From: Gnetum montanum
Taxonomy: Eukaryota > Streptophyta > Gnetopsida > Gnetales > Gnetaceae
Assembly (NCBI GenBank): GCA_015680685.1
Contig: MNCI01008094.1
Span: forward strand, 117,761-181,760
Reading direction: 5' to 3'
Length of the DNA stretch: 64,000 bases
The notes under the pieces were generated by a model. It saw nothing but the letters and a program-made list of their open reading frames with translations. It ran no database searches and had not been told where the DNA came from. Positions 22,930 through 33,927 of this stretch are shown here, piece after piece (the first letter of the stretch is position 1; each line of letters begins with the position of its first letter). Both the position numbers and the translations under genes were made by a program.

Positions 22930-24365
22930 ATATCTTGAACTCATAGGGATTGATCCTAGGATATGCCAACATCATATATACACTAATCTAACCATGAAGC
23001 TAAAGAGACAGTCGCAACAATGGTTGAACCCCAAATTAAAGCATATCATCAAAGAGGAAATCGAATAACTCCTCAAGGCAAGGTCTATCTATTCCATTTC
23101 CAATAGTAAGTGGATTAGCCCACTCATGATTATGCCAAAGAAAGATGAAAAGTGGTGGGTCTATATCGACTTTTAGCTGCTGAATATGGCATCATTCAAA
23201 GATCACTTTCCCCTACCATTTATGAATCAAGTGTTGTATACTATCTCTGGGCATTAATATTATAACTTTTTGGATGGTTATAGTGGTTATAACCAAATCC
23301 AAATCAAGCTAGAGGATCAAACCAAAACAATAGTCATGAGTCCTTGGAGGACTTTTTCATCTCAAAAGATGCCTTTTGATCTATGCAATGCTCTTGCAAC
23401 GTTCCAACACTTAGTCTTAAACAGTTTTTAGCAACAAACTGGTTGCGAGGTGGAAGTCTTCATGGATGACTTCTCCACATATTATGCCACATTTGAGCAA
23501 GCCTTGGACCACCTTGAGCAAGTTCTTAAAAGGTGTGTAGAGATAAGCCTTCAACTTAATTGGTAGAAGAGCCATCAAATGGTCTAGAAGGCCATTATGT
23601 TGGGGCACGAAACCTCATAAGAAAGGATTGAGATCAACCCTAAAAAGATTAGGGTCATCCAAGGAAATACCTATCAACTAGAAACTATAAAAGATGTCTG
23701 ATCATTTCTTAGACACACTGGTTACTAGCGAAGATTCATAGAAAATTTCTCTAACATCATAAAACTATTGGTCGAGCTAACAAAGAATGAGGCTCCATTT
23801 GTTTAGACTAAGGAATGTGGAAATGCATTCCAATAGCTAAAGGAGAAACTAGTAGAAACTCCAATTCTATGAGCACCAAACTGGTCTAGACGATTTCATG
23901 TCATGAAGGATGCATCAAATTATGTCTTTGGGGCTATGCTTATGTAGTTGGACAATCAAAAATGTCCTTGTTACATCCACTGCTCAAGCCGAAGCATTGT
24001 GGGTGCACAACTAAACTACACCACCACAGAAAAAGAATTGATGATAGTGATGTTTTCCATGGAGAAATTCAAGTACTAGGTGCTTGGATATAAGGTGTTC
24101 ATGCACACAAACCACAATGCAATTTACTTCATGATGAATAAGGTGTTCATGCACACAAACCACATGGTGAGCCCCCATGTCATATGATGGATGGTGATCT
24201 TGTAGGAATTCGATCTTATGATGGTACATCTAAAGAAAATTGAGAATGTGGTCACTGATCACTTGTCTTGGTTGAGATGGAACAACAAAGAGGAGGAAAG
24301 CCCACTATCTGATCAATTTTTTGATGAACTCCTTTTTGTTGGGGCTATAACTAAATAATTAATCA
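22930..24365 (+). pseudogene. A1 reverse transcriptase and RNase H
   Basis: RT blocks are clear: WLNPKLKHIIKEEIE, SKWISPLMIMPKKDEKWWV, DHFPLPFMNQVL, NFLDGYSGYNQIQIKLED, then EVEVFMDDFSTYYATFEQAL with an intact FMDD box typical of Athila elements. RNase H follows (HVMKDASNYVFGAMLM, LNYTTTEKELMIVMFSMEKF, then ENVVTDHLSWLRW). About fifteen stops, mostly TAG from CAG, CAA or TGG, make it non-functional. An 18-base segment (GGTGTTCATGCACACAAA) occurs twice near 24090 and 24145, a small internal duplication. Confidence 0.85.
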
Positions 24366-25540
24366 CTGATACTAAATGGTATGATGGCATTCTCACTTAT
24401 CTTCTTACTCAACAAATGCCAAAAGAGATAGATCATAGGAAGAAAAAATAGTTTCCTCACCAAGTGAAATTCTTCATGGATATCAATGGGCACCTCTACA
24501 ACGTGTGGGCCAATGGCATGATTTGTTGGTATGTCCTTGATACTGATCAACTACATGTTCTCCAAGATTCTTATAAGGGTCCTTATGGGGGCCACTATAC
24601 AAGGATATGCATAGTCATTAAGATCCTAATGGTAGGATATTACCGGTCAACACTTTTCAAAGATACTCACCAATTTGTCAACTTTTGTGAACATTGCCAA
24701 CATGATGGTGGAATGATTGCTTGTATGGAGGATCCTTAGTAGTGGATCCAACCATAGGAACCCTTTGACATCTAGGGCATTGACTCCATGGATCCCATCA
24801 TGTCCATGTCAAATGAAAAGACATACATCATAGTTGTTTTTGACTACTATATGAATTGGGTAGAAGAAGCAGCCATCACCGACTATACATCTTCTACTAT
24901 TGCTCGCTTTGTACAATAGAATGTTGTAAATAAGTTTGGTGTGCCATGTGCATTACTTTTTAATAATGAAAACACCTTATCATCCCTAAGCTAACGGTCA
25001 GGCTGAGGTTACAAATAGGGAAACCACTAAGATCTTAATGAGAACAATTTGCAAATATAAGAAAGACTAAAGCACAAAATTCAACAATGCCCTCTGGGCC
25101 TATTACTCCACCTGGAAGCTCCCTATAAGCTACTCTCCCTATGAGCTAGTGTACAGAAAATTACCAACTCTTCCTATTCAATCCAAGCTCCTTACACTTT
25201 TAATAGTCTATGACCTTGACCTTGACTTAAGTCTAGCACAAAAAAAAATATTAATGAATCTAAACTTGCTATACAAAAATTGATTTGTGGCCTCACCATC
25301 TAATAAGTTACACAAATCATTTAACAAAAAACATGATGACCTTAGAATTAGAAAAGTAAAATTTCAACTAGGAGATAAGGTCCTCTACTGGAACCCTACA
25401 CATGTGCCACAATGAATCAAGTTTCAAAGATTATGGAAGGGCCCTTATATTATTTCTAAAACCTTTCTTTCTAGGGCCATGTTGATCTACAAGCCTAAGA
25501 GCCTAAATAAGAAACAACTTGTCAACATGTAACAAATTAA
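24366..25540 (+). pseudogene. A1 integrase
   Basis: The N-terminal zinc domain reads GGHYTRICIVIKILMVGYYR, then FCEHCQHDGG (24590-24715). The core reads GIDSMDPIMSMSNEKTYIIV, WVEEAA and VPCALLFNNEN, where the second catalytic Asp is Asn. After a frameshift, NGQAEVTNRETTKILMR (near 24990) keeps the catalytic Glu. A C-terminal SYSPYELVYRKLPTLPI and a GDKVLYWNP-like segment end near 25540. Confidence 0.8.
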
Positions 25541-27768
25541 ACCTTTTCATGAGTATAAGAAAGTCAGTGGTCGCAACACCTCCTCAAATAGATAACCATG
25601 ATCTATTTTTTCAATCTCCTCCTTCCAACCTAGTCATGAGGGAGATGGCCATTCATGCTAATGATATAAATGGCTTCTTAGTTTTTTATTTATTTTTTAC
25701 ATATTTTTGTTTTACACTTTGTTGTTTTTACATCCTTTTTGCTTTTCTATTTTTTACTATTTTATACCATTTTTTTGTTTTACAAAATTGTTAATGTGTT
25801 TTGTTTTTCTTGAATAATTTATAATTTCTTATATATTTTTCTTTATTTTGGTGTGATAACATGCCTTATTGCCAACGAGGTATAGTGCGGTTTGCTTATT
25901 GTCGGCATGTGCTATCTAGTTATTTGATTATTAGTGTCTAGATTCTGGCTTTGAATTTTATTATTAATAACTAAGATATGGTTTCTTTTTCATGAAATAG
26001 GCAATGAGTCCACGTCAATCAGCCATCCACAAACTCTATGGTATTTTTAGTACTAGAATTATGAGGTTGTTTTTATAATAAACCTTTAGCAAACTTGTGA
26101 CCTTGGTAGTTTCCAAACTTGAAAAGGATTCAAGAGCTTGAATAGGGTGTGACTTCAAGGGGACTTAATACTCTTTGTTCCCTTCTACTTGCTTGAGTGC
26201 ATGTGTGTTTTCATGGATTTCTTACCGTTCTATGTCGACCAATAATAAGAAGTTGAATAAGTCTTTGCATGGTGTGGTTCCCATCCAAAAATTCATGAAA
26301 AGCATAAAATGTTTTAAAAAATACATGATGGAAATTCAAAGCACACCCACACCCCTTAGACAAAATGAGCGAGCTACAAGCACTAGTTATGGCACTAAAA
26401 AGTAATGTTACCCATGCCTAAAGGTTCCCTCTAACTAAGGCTCTTGCTCACTTCCTGCTTCTCTTTTCTTATCCATAAGAAACAATGATTAATCTGTGGG
26501 AGCACTCTTATGTCTCAAGGGGATGGAACAATCTTAGAGTGGTGATGCGAAGTCACTAAATATGGTTGGTTTTGTTTTGGACTATGGATGGATTTTATCA
26601 TGTTATTTAACCACAAAATTCATGAGTGACTTCATGTGACCTTAATTGCGAACTCCATTCCACTTTCTCTCTTTCATCCATCTATGCTTTCCATGCCTCA
26701 CCTCATTGCCAGTGTCCATGTCCTTGTACGATGTCATGATTTGATGTGTTAAAATTCTTAGGTAGTTTCTTCTGGGTTTTCATACTTAACTTTCTAGTAA
26801 CCATTAATCACCCATGGGACCCATGGACTCCTTGGCTTGAGGATATGCAAGGATAACAAAGTATATGTGTCTACTTTGGGAAGGACCCACTTGCATACCT
26901 TTTGGTCAAGATAGTTAAGTTATTTATCCTTAGGCATTCTCACAATCAAATCCTTTTGTATGTCCCATCGATGACATCTAATTATGCACATCTTCATAAT
27001 GTTTTTCATTGAAATTCTTTTTTTTATTATTGTTATGAATTCTTTAACCCTCTTCAAGCATTTCATTGCATTTGGGCTTTTTAGAATTTAATGATGAACC
27101 ACTTATCCATTTCATCCCATTTTTTAGTCTTCCCACTATTGGAGGTATGCCCTATGTTGTGGGGGTCACTTAGGTTTTTTCTTTTAAGGCCATTTTTTTT
27201 TAATTTTTCTAACTCCCACAAAGGTTTAACTAAGGACTAATGCTAACATCATCAATCCATGAAGTTAAACCCTTTAAACGAACTCTAATAGTTGCAAAAA
27301 TCAAACACTAATAAAAGAATCAACCCACCATAACCAAAACTTAGCCAAGTGCAACTGCCAATGAGACAAGGTACCTCAAAGCTATAAGTTACACATTACA
27401 CACTAATCTGTGATTTTGTTGTGATTGCAAAGGGAAGTATGGGCTGAAAGTGGGGCTATCTTCACCAAGAAATAAGCAGTGGCACCATGCGATGAGGCCC
27501 CTTCATGATCATTGAATCTTCTCCCTCATTTTTTAGCTTCCAAAGGAGTTGGATATCAATTTTGGCCAAGGTGTTCAATTTTATTATCATGAATACCCAA
27601 TTTTGCAAAAGATTGTAAATCTATACACTTGGGCACTTAAAATATATCTTTTTCATCTAAGTCATTTTGCATGTTAGCCAATAATCCCACACCTTCTTAA
27701 TATTTTGTAAGGGACTTGTTCCTCCATTTGTTCACTTGAGGAAAATTTTTCATTCAATTGTAGGGGTA
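25541..27768 (+). other. A1 post-pol spacer and polypurine tract
   Basis: There is no convincing gene. The stretch 25900-26950 is clearly similar to the reverse complement of 46350-45400 in A2 despite lacking an open frame, for example AAACTCTATGG, GGACTTAATACTCTTT, GGTTGGTTTTG and GGACCCACTTGCATA. The part corresponding to the A2 internal promoter and third ORF is absent or replaced (about 27000-27640). Similarity resumes before the purine tract AGGGGTA at 27762-27768. Confidence 0.6.
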
Positions 27769-28168
27769 TGATGAAGTGTATTTTGTCTAACTCTACTATT
27801 GGATATCTAATATCAGAGCCTTGATATCAGATACTTGATATTAGGGACCAAGAAGCAGTGTCAGATATCCGATATCACGGGATGTGTGTTGCTAGCCTAT
27901 AAATATAACACTTAGACACACGTTATGGAAATCTTGGTCATATTGTAGCAGAGCTCTTTCAATTTTTCTTTCCTAGAGTTAGAATATTTTGCCAAGTGCT
28001 CGCAATAGAAGTCATTAAGTATACAGATCTTTATTCAAGCACAATAGTGTGCGCAATAATAAAGATGAGCTTTTTGATAAACCTTTTAGCAGTTTGACTA
28101 GATTAAATATTTTCTTTATGCATTTAATTTTTTATGCAATTTTCTTTAATGCTTTTAGTAATTAAGAT
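27769..28168 (+). mobile_element. A1 3' LTR, first part
   Basis: It begins TGATGAAGTGTATTTTG, matching the 5' LTR. GATATC-type words are clustered at 27810-27890. It is interrupted at 28168 by a solo LTR; AAGAT at 28164-28168 is the target duplication. Confidence 0.75.
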
Positions 28169-29003
28169 TGATGAGTCATGAATTGTTGGCTGCGATATCG
28201 CACCCATGATATTATGTACATGATATCATAGCCTAGACGCGATATCAAATACGCAATATCATGGCCTATCTCCTCATCTATAAATAAGAGGTGGGAAAAT
28301 TTGGTTAGGAGAGTTTTTAGTATTAAGGTAGGGAATTTTTGACAGTTTTTCCTCTCAACCCTTTCTCCCAGTGCATGCCCGTAGTGTGATGATTGTAATT
28401 GTACGGCATCCTTATTCGAGTGTGATGTACTTGGACACACACATGATCAGAAATAAAGATTGAGATTACTTCATCATTGCAGCATCCACTTAGGTTAATT
28501 ATTTAATTGTTATTTTTATTTATTGCTTTCTTAGTAAATATCTCTCTACCCTTATCTCCTAGTAACGCCGAATGAGTATGACTTAATCATGAGCATTTAA
28601 GTGTGACTACTTGGTAACCCAGTAGCATACCTAGGCCATGCGCTTAGTAATCCTAGTGGTAGTCATGCACAAGGTCCAAGATGTGTACGGATGATTAAGG
28701 AACAGATGCTCCTCGCACTTAGGCTAGTTTAGATTCTCTCTCACCCTCTCTCTCCTAGCTTAGTTGATATTATTTCCCATCATATCCAAGAGTAGCATTA
28801 GTGTAGGAACACATCATACAACTCACTCAGGACTAAACCATACGTGCCAAAGCTAATACTAGTCCAAGTGGGAAGACAGTGAACTGCGATCTATGAGTAA
28901 CTGTCTAGATACCACAACTAGTTCATCTGCAGAGTTCAACCGGATTGTGCGTGAAGCACTTGTATTCATATGGTTGAGTGTAGGGGTACCTCGTGACTCA
29001 TCA
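28169..29003 (+). mobile_element. Solo LTR B1 (Athila-type, GATATCGC subfamily)
   Basis: An 835-bp LTR starts TGATGAGTCA and ends TGACTCATCA, perfect inverted termini. It is flanked by identical 5-bp duplications AAGAT (28164-28168 and 29004-29008). There is no internal sequence, so it arose by LTR-LTR recombination. U3 contains the palindrome TGCGATATCGCA at 28191-28202, and TATAAATA lies at 28279-28286. A 92-residue minus-strand open frame here is a shadow. Confidence 0.92.
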
Positions 29004-29191
29004 AAGATAAATTAAACTAGATTAAATAATAATTAATTAAGCACATAAGTATGATTGCTTCGAGCATGCACATGACACTTAGTAATCCCAATAATGCTTA
29101 CCATTTGGTAACCTAGCAACATTATACGTGTTCAAGATGTGTTCATAAAGTGGGACCGAATGCTTATATTAGGATTAGCTAGACATTGGTT
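29004..29191 (+). mobile_element. A1 3' LTR, second part, truncated
   Basis: It resumes with AAGATAAATTAAACTAGATT, matching 18945 onward in the 5' LTR. It stops at GACATTGGTT (29191), about 285 bp short of the full LTR end. Confidence 0.75.
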
Positions 29192-30070
29192 TGTAGAATT
29201 TTGAAGCTTTATAACCACCTAGGCTTTGTAGAACCTAGATTAGTAAAGATTGCTTAAATCTTGTAAGATAAAGTTTCTTTTTTGATTTTTCAGCACTAGT
29301 TTATTTGAAATGCTAGGGTTTGAAGTGAATTTCTTCAAATTTATACTTTTATGTTGAAGCTTGGTGTTTTCTTTGAATAAAAGGAATATTGTTGTGGATA
29401 TTTGTGCATTTGCTTTTGGATATCATTCTTGTTGCTTTGAGTTTTATCTTTAGACCTATGAAAGGTATGAATCTTAAGAAGAAGATAAATCAAAAGTGTG
29501 GACAAGAGCTTCAAGAGCTCAAAGACATCTTTAAAGATTTTGTGGCTAAAATTGCAGAAGTTCTTCCCAAAGTAAGGATTTACAAGAACCAAGATTTTGC
29601 AGAAACTTCAATAAGAAGGGATATGGATAAATTCAAGACAAACTTGGGAAATATTTTGAGGAGAATTAAGAATATATCTTCTATCCATGAAGGAAAGGAA
29701 GAAGATGAAAGGTCTAGTAAAGTAGGTATCAATGAGAAAAGAAGTTCTTAAGTATCTCTTATAAAGAAAAGGAGTTCTCAATACTCAAAGGTTTCAAGAG
29801 AGAAAACCAAGAGCTTCATCAAAGGGACCAAGAGATCTTCAATGTCCAAGATGGTGTATGCTATTCATCAAGAAGAGCTTCTACCTCATAAGTCATGGGA
29901 GGTAAAGGATCAAAGCCAAAGCAATGGCAAAGATCAAGGAAGATCATAGGTAGCACTAGAAGGTCTAATTCTCATACTTTTTGCAATTTTTCTATACCTT
30001 GTGGTGAGGGAAAGTAGATTCTAAGATAAGTTGAGGATATATCATGGGAGATAGGTGAGTCTTCTAGCTA
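29192..30070 (+). pseudogene. Element C internal ORF, upstream part, unknown
   Basis: A Lys/Glu-rich hydrophilic frame runs from about 29389 to 29751 (MKGMNLKKKINQKCGQELQ, then LKDIFKDFVAKIAEVLPKV, a likely amphipathic helix). It is followed by a broken continuation rich in Ser and Lys to about 29950. No gypsy domain is recognisable. It may be a capsid-like or gag-like protein of a non-autonomous element, but that is a guess. Confidence 0.4.
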
Positions 30071-30074
30071 AGGC

Positions 30075-31052
30075 ATGTGGAAGAATGATTCCTTTAATGA
30101 TGTTTTTGATGAAAATGATGTTAAAGTCATGGAGGAGAGTTTACATTTTGAGTTGGTAACTCCAAAATGAAATGAAGAGATTGTTGATGATTCCTTTAAA
30201 GAGAAGATGCCATTGGAATTGGGAACTCTTAACTAGGATCTTGAACCTTCAAGCTTTGTTGAGAGTGGATAGTCACATGTTGAAGATCAAGTTAAATCAA
30301 AGATGGATGGGAGAAGCCATAACGAGGTAAGTGAGTCTAAACTTTACCTTATTGATGGTAGGTATGTCTCTCATGTTGAAGCTAGTATGATGGATCCTAG
30401 TATTTTACTTCAACTTGATAGTAGTTTGTTCAACGGTAATTATGAGAATCATGATCATTATGGTAATTATGATAAGAATGAGAGTTAGGTTATGAATTTT
30501 AATGCCATTGTTATTGAGAGGAAGATTAATAATGGTAATTTGTATAATGATGATGGCTATGGTAGTAGTCATTATGAGAAGATCATTATTGATGTTAATA
30601 AAAACATTGATAGTGATGACTTTGATTGTCCTGGCTTTGAAATGGATGAGCAGCATGAAGGCAATCTCCATTGTTGTGCTAATGGTAAAAGGGAGCTAAG
30701 TGGTTTTCTTCCAAACACCAAAAGAAAGAAGGTGAAGAAGAAAAAAAAAAGGGGAACAAAGGATGTTGGGTTAAGAAAGTCTAATCTTATTACTTTTTCT
30801 TATTCTTCATTTGTTGTAGGTTTGAGTCATAATGGGGATGCAAGGGAAGCATTCCAAAGAGATGATAAAATGAAGAAAGCATGGTGGGGCATGAGGACAA
30901 GCTTCCATGAGCAAGAGAAGCTCAAAACCAAAACCTCAAGTGATGCTCATTCTCATGATATTTTTGATGCATTGAATTTTGATTGTTGTGCTAAGTATGA
31001 TGACCTTGAGTCATGGGAGCATGGTGCCTTCCAACTTATCAAAGTTCATTAA
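30075..31052 (+). pseudogene. Element C acidic ORF, unknown product
   Basis: One frame of about 325 codons with only four stops (near 30168, 30234, 30270 and 30486). The N-terminal part is acidic (SFNDVFDENDVKVMEESLHF). The middle is Asn, Asp and Tyr-rich. A basic run (KRKKVKKKKKRG, about 30725-30755) could act as a nuclear localisation signal, and a C-terminal block holds paired cysteines (DALNFDCCAKYDDLESWEHG). It ends about 125 bp before the right LTR, where an element ORF would end. I do not recognise the family. Confidence 0.45.
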
Positions 31053-31176
31053 GCATGATAATTTTAAGGATCCAGCCCTTGTATAATCCTCAATGTATCT
31101 TGGATATGTGTTTGTCGTATTTTTATGTGTGTATTCTTATGTCAACTTTTGATGATGATTCTAGGGTGTTTTGCCA

Positions 31177-31950
31177 TGTTTGAGGATGTTTTGGACTTAT
31201 TTTGATGAGTTTAGGAGGTTTCAGGTGCTATGGGGACTTGTTTGGAGGTCTACAGAGGTTCTAGGCCTCAAAATAAGCATCTTTGTATTTTGCCTTGGTA
31301 GGTGGGACGTCCTAGCTATAGGTGAGATGTCCCAACTACAACCAAGATTTCTAGTTAAACTTCAGACATCCTAGCCAAGACATCCCACAAGATTTAGGAC
31401 GTCCCAGCTGTTAATAGCCACGTTTAGGCAAGACATCCCATTCTTCTCTGAGACATCCCATATGGATTTTAATGGACATCAAATTGAATGGCAAATTGGA
31501 GGAAAGACAAAAGGTCATACCAAGAAGCTATAAATAAGAGTCTAAGGAAGAAGTCTAATCAGGCTAATTAGACAGAAGAAGGTTAGTCTTAAGGAGAAGA
31601 GTGAAAGAAGAGAGATTTGAGAAGTCCCTTGCAAGAAGAGTTTGAGTGAGAGGTAGGGGAGAGCATTTGAGAGAGGTTGAGAAAATCTCTCATAAGTGTC
31701 TTGTCTTGAGCTTTAACTTCATTGTAAGTAATTAAGAATTAAGAGGGGACATATGTAGCCTCTAAGATCCTTGGGAGAGGTGTGAGTTGAGCTTGGCTCC
31801 TCATCTTTGATGTAATTCTCTATATTTTGAGAGTTTTCTTATAAAATGGGAATTTTCTCCAATTCATTATCTTGTTCTTGCTTCTAAGTTGAAATTTGCT
31901 TAGGAAGCTTGTCGAATGAGTCCTTTTGGAGTCTCTTGAGATAGGCTTCA
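31177..31950 (+). mobile_element. Element C right LTR
   Basis: It matches the left LTR throughout, with TATAAATA at 31529-31536 and one copy of the 60-bp unit instead of three. It ends GATAGGCTTCA near 31950, followed directly by LINE-like coding sequence on the other strand. The 5' end is approximate. Confidence 0.65.
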
Positions 31951-32870
31951 CATCACAAGCATTTGCTATAATCCTTTCATTAAATTTATAAGTACCACAA
32001 CATCATCAATATAGAGTAAGAGTTTGGAAAAACTATTCTAACTATAATTGCAAATTGAGTTGGTATTTTATGCATCTACTCTTCAAGTTCATTAATAAAA
32101 AGCCCAAACAAGGTAGGAGAAAGAGGACATCCTTATTTAACACAACACGAATAAAACTATTAAATAAATTTTTTTGTTGTTTATTTGTAAATGGATACCT
32201 CTTTATAAATTTTAAAATAGTAGATAATAGTATGTTGGTAACTTCTAAGTTTTCCAAGTACCTCTATAACTTACATCAATTAACTGAATCATACACCTAG
32301 AAAATTTTATAAAGCAAATCAACATTTTCTTGTGTAGACCTTTTGCTCTATCAATAAGATATTTTAAAGTGATGAGATGATCTATAGTAGAATGTTGTCA
32401 CCTAAATACTTTTTGGGAAATTGCACATATCAATTTTCTTTAGCTCATCTTCCAAGCATAGATTCAAGAATAGTGCCTAGAAGCTTGGAAAAAATATCGC
32501 TAATTGCAATCAGATTATAATTATTTAGATCTTTTTTGTCTCCTTTTTAAGGAGCATAACTATTTTATTGATGCACTATTCCTTTTCTAACCCTCTTTGC
32601 ATAACCAAATTTAACTTTTTCCTTATGGCATTCCATACCAATGGCCCTTCCCATTGGTAGTCTTGTGAACAAGAGCATCCTAAAAATGATCCATCACATA
32701 GATACTCAATGCTCATCCCACTAAGGTAGGGTCTTGAAAGGGCAATGGATGAGTAAAAGCCTAACCTTTTTTCAAGTAATTATGCCCCAGATCAAATCTA
32801 GTTCTTAAGACGTGAGAAACATATACCTTACCATCACTCCAAATAATAATGACTATAAATAAAAATATTA
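31951..32870 (-). pseudogene. LINE reverse transcriptase fragment
   Basis: Minus-strand frames give ordered non-LTR RT motifs: LLKKGDKKDLNNYRLIAISG (near 32550), then GCPLSPTLFGLFINELE (near 32110), then LLLYIDDVVVLINL (near 32000). Frameshifts and stops separate them. The YIDD box is intact. The C-terminal part is missing: coding stops where the right LTR of element C begins. The stretch 32570-32870 upstream is weakly coding-like. This is a dead, truncated LINE. Confidence 0.7.
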
Positions 32871-33927
32871 AATGGAAATGGCCTTTCTGATGACCGATTG
32901 ACGCCGCCTAGGTAGAGCTCAAGCGTAACTCTCTTACAGCTATCGTCAAAATCCTTGATGATAATTGTCATTTGTGGGGATGAGTTCTTATTTACTGTGA
33001 TGTGATCAGTCATAATTTGGTCAAATAATTAAAATTTTTTAAAAATAAAAAAGCTCTCAAAACACAACCTTGAGTTGCAATTTATTATATTTAAGGAGAC
33101 ACATGCGACTGCGGAACTTGATCTTAAGACGACATCGGCGTGTGTTGCTGGAAGTCACCTCTTTCAAACGACTTTGGTTTTAAAATGTTGCATGTTTCTT
33201 CAATATCCTACAGCTTCAGAGACTCGTCTGGAACCACTACCACGGCATCGGCATCTTTACTACTGCCGTGGCAGATCGCGGAGAATTACTGTGTATTGTT
33301 TTGCAGACCATTAATCGCCTAAACTTAACGCAACTTTAAACGCTGCTCGTATAAGAGCGTAATTCCATCCTTAACTAAAAGCAAGCAAGCAAGCATGCGG
33401 CAGCAGCAGAGAATAGCGACAATCACGTTCCGCCATTACAGCACCAACTTTGCAACTGCAAGCCATCATTCAAGCTACAAGCAGCCAAAGCGTGAATACG
33501 TCGTGACTCCTAAAAACGATCTCCACAGACAGACACAGCATCACTGAATTATAAATCTCATCCACATCCACAGCAACGGCCACATCCATCTTTACGTCCA
33601 CGTCCAGTACACGAGAACAACACCCAAAACCAAACCGGCATTCACACGGCATGGGCGATGCAAACATGCACACAATTAATGAATCAGCTCCTTGTGCGAG
33701 AACACCAAGGAACACCAAACTCTAACATTGAATAATCAATACTAGCGCTGCTGCTGCTGCAAGTACAACCAAAGAAAAATAAGTCCCTCATTCAATGCCT
33801 CACGCTTTTTACCTCTGCTGCCACGGATTTCATCCATCATCATACAGCTGACCCTCTGCGTCTCCATAAGACAGTCCCCCAAACCCAAATCCCAACTCAA
33901 AATCTTTCATCATCGCCACACACAAAC
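32871..33927 (+). promoter_or_regulatory. Upstream region of the LRR kinase gene
   Basis: This is non-repetitive DNA without a convincing gene. A TATA-like TATAAATC lies at 33550-33557, about 370 bp before the start codon, with C/A-rich leader-like DNA and a short GCTGCTGCTGC run near 33748 after it. The assignment as promoter and 5' UTR rests on position only. Minus-strand open frames here have no recognisable content. Confidence 0.35.

Larger units (their letters stand above)
18534..29191 (+). mobile_element. A1: Athila-type Ty3/gypsy element, decayed
   Basis: 5' LTR, tRNA-Asp-like primer site, gag, protease, RT-RNase H, integrase and a long non-coding spacer are present in order, then a 3' LTR split by a solo LTR and truncated at 29191. 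The third ORF found in A2 is missing. It is nested at the left LTR end of element C. The five bases before the 5' LTR are GTTGT (18529-18533); the matching duplication is lost because the 3' LTR is truncated. Confidence 0.75.
17643..31950 (+). mobile_element. Element C: LTR element with unknown ORF, host of nested A1
   Basis: Two direct LTR copies (17643-18533 and 31177-31950) flank the nested A1 element and about 2 kb of C internal sequence (29192-31176). No gag, RT or integrase of its own is recognisable, so it is probably non-autonomous (LARD-like). The right LTR abuts a LINE fragment. Target duplications cannot be tested because the left flank is an array ending in N. Confidence 0.5.

Noticed and set aside
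30405-30699. Ile/Met-rich frames overlapping the element C ORF on both strands
   Set aside because: Off-frame shadows of the Asn/Asp-rich acidic frame.
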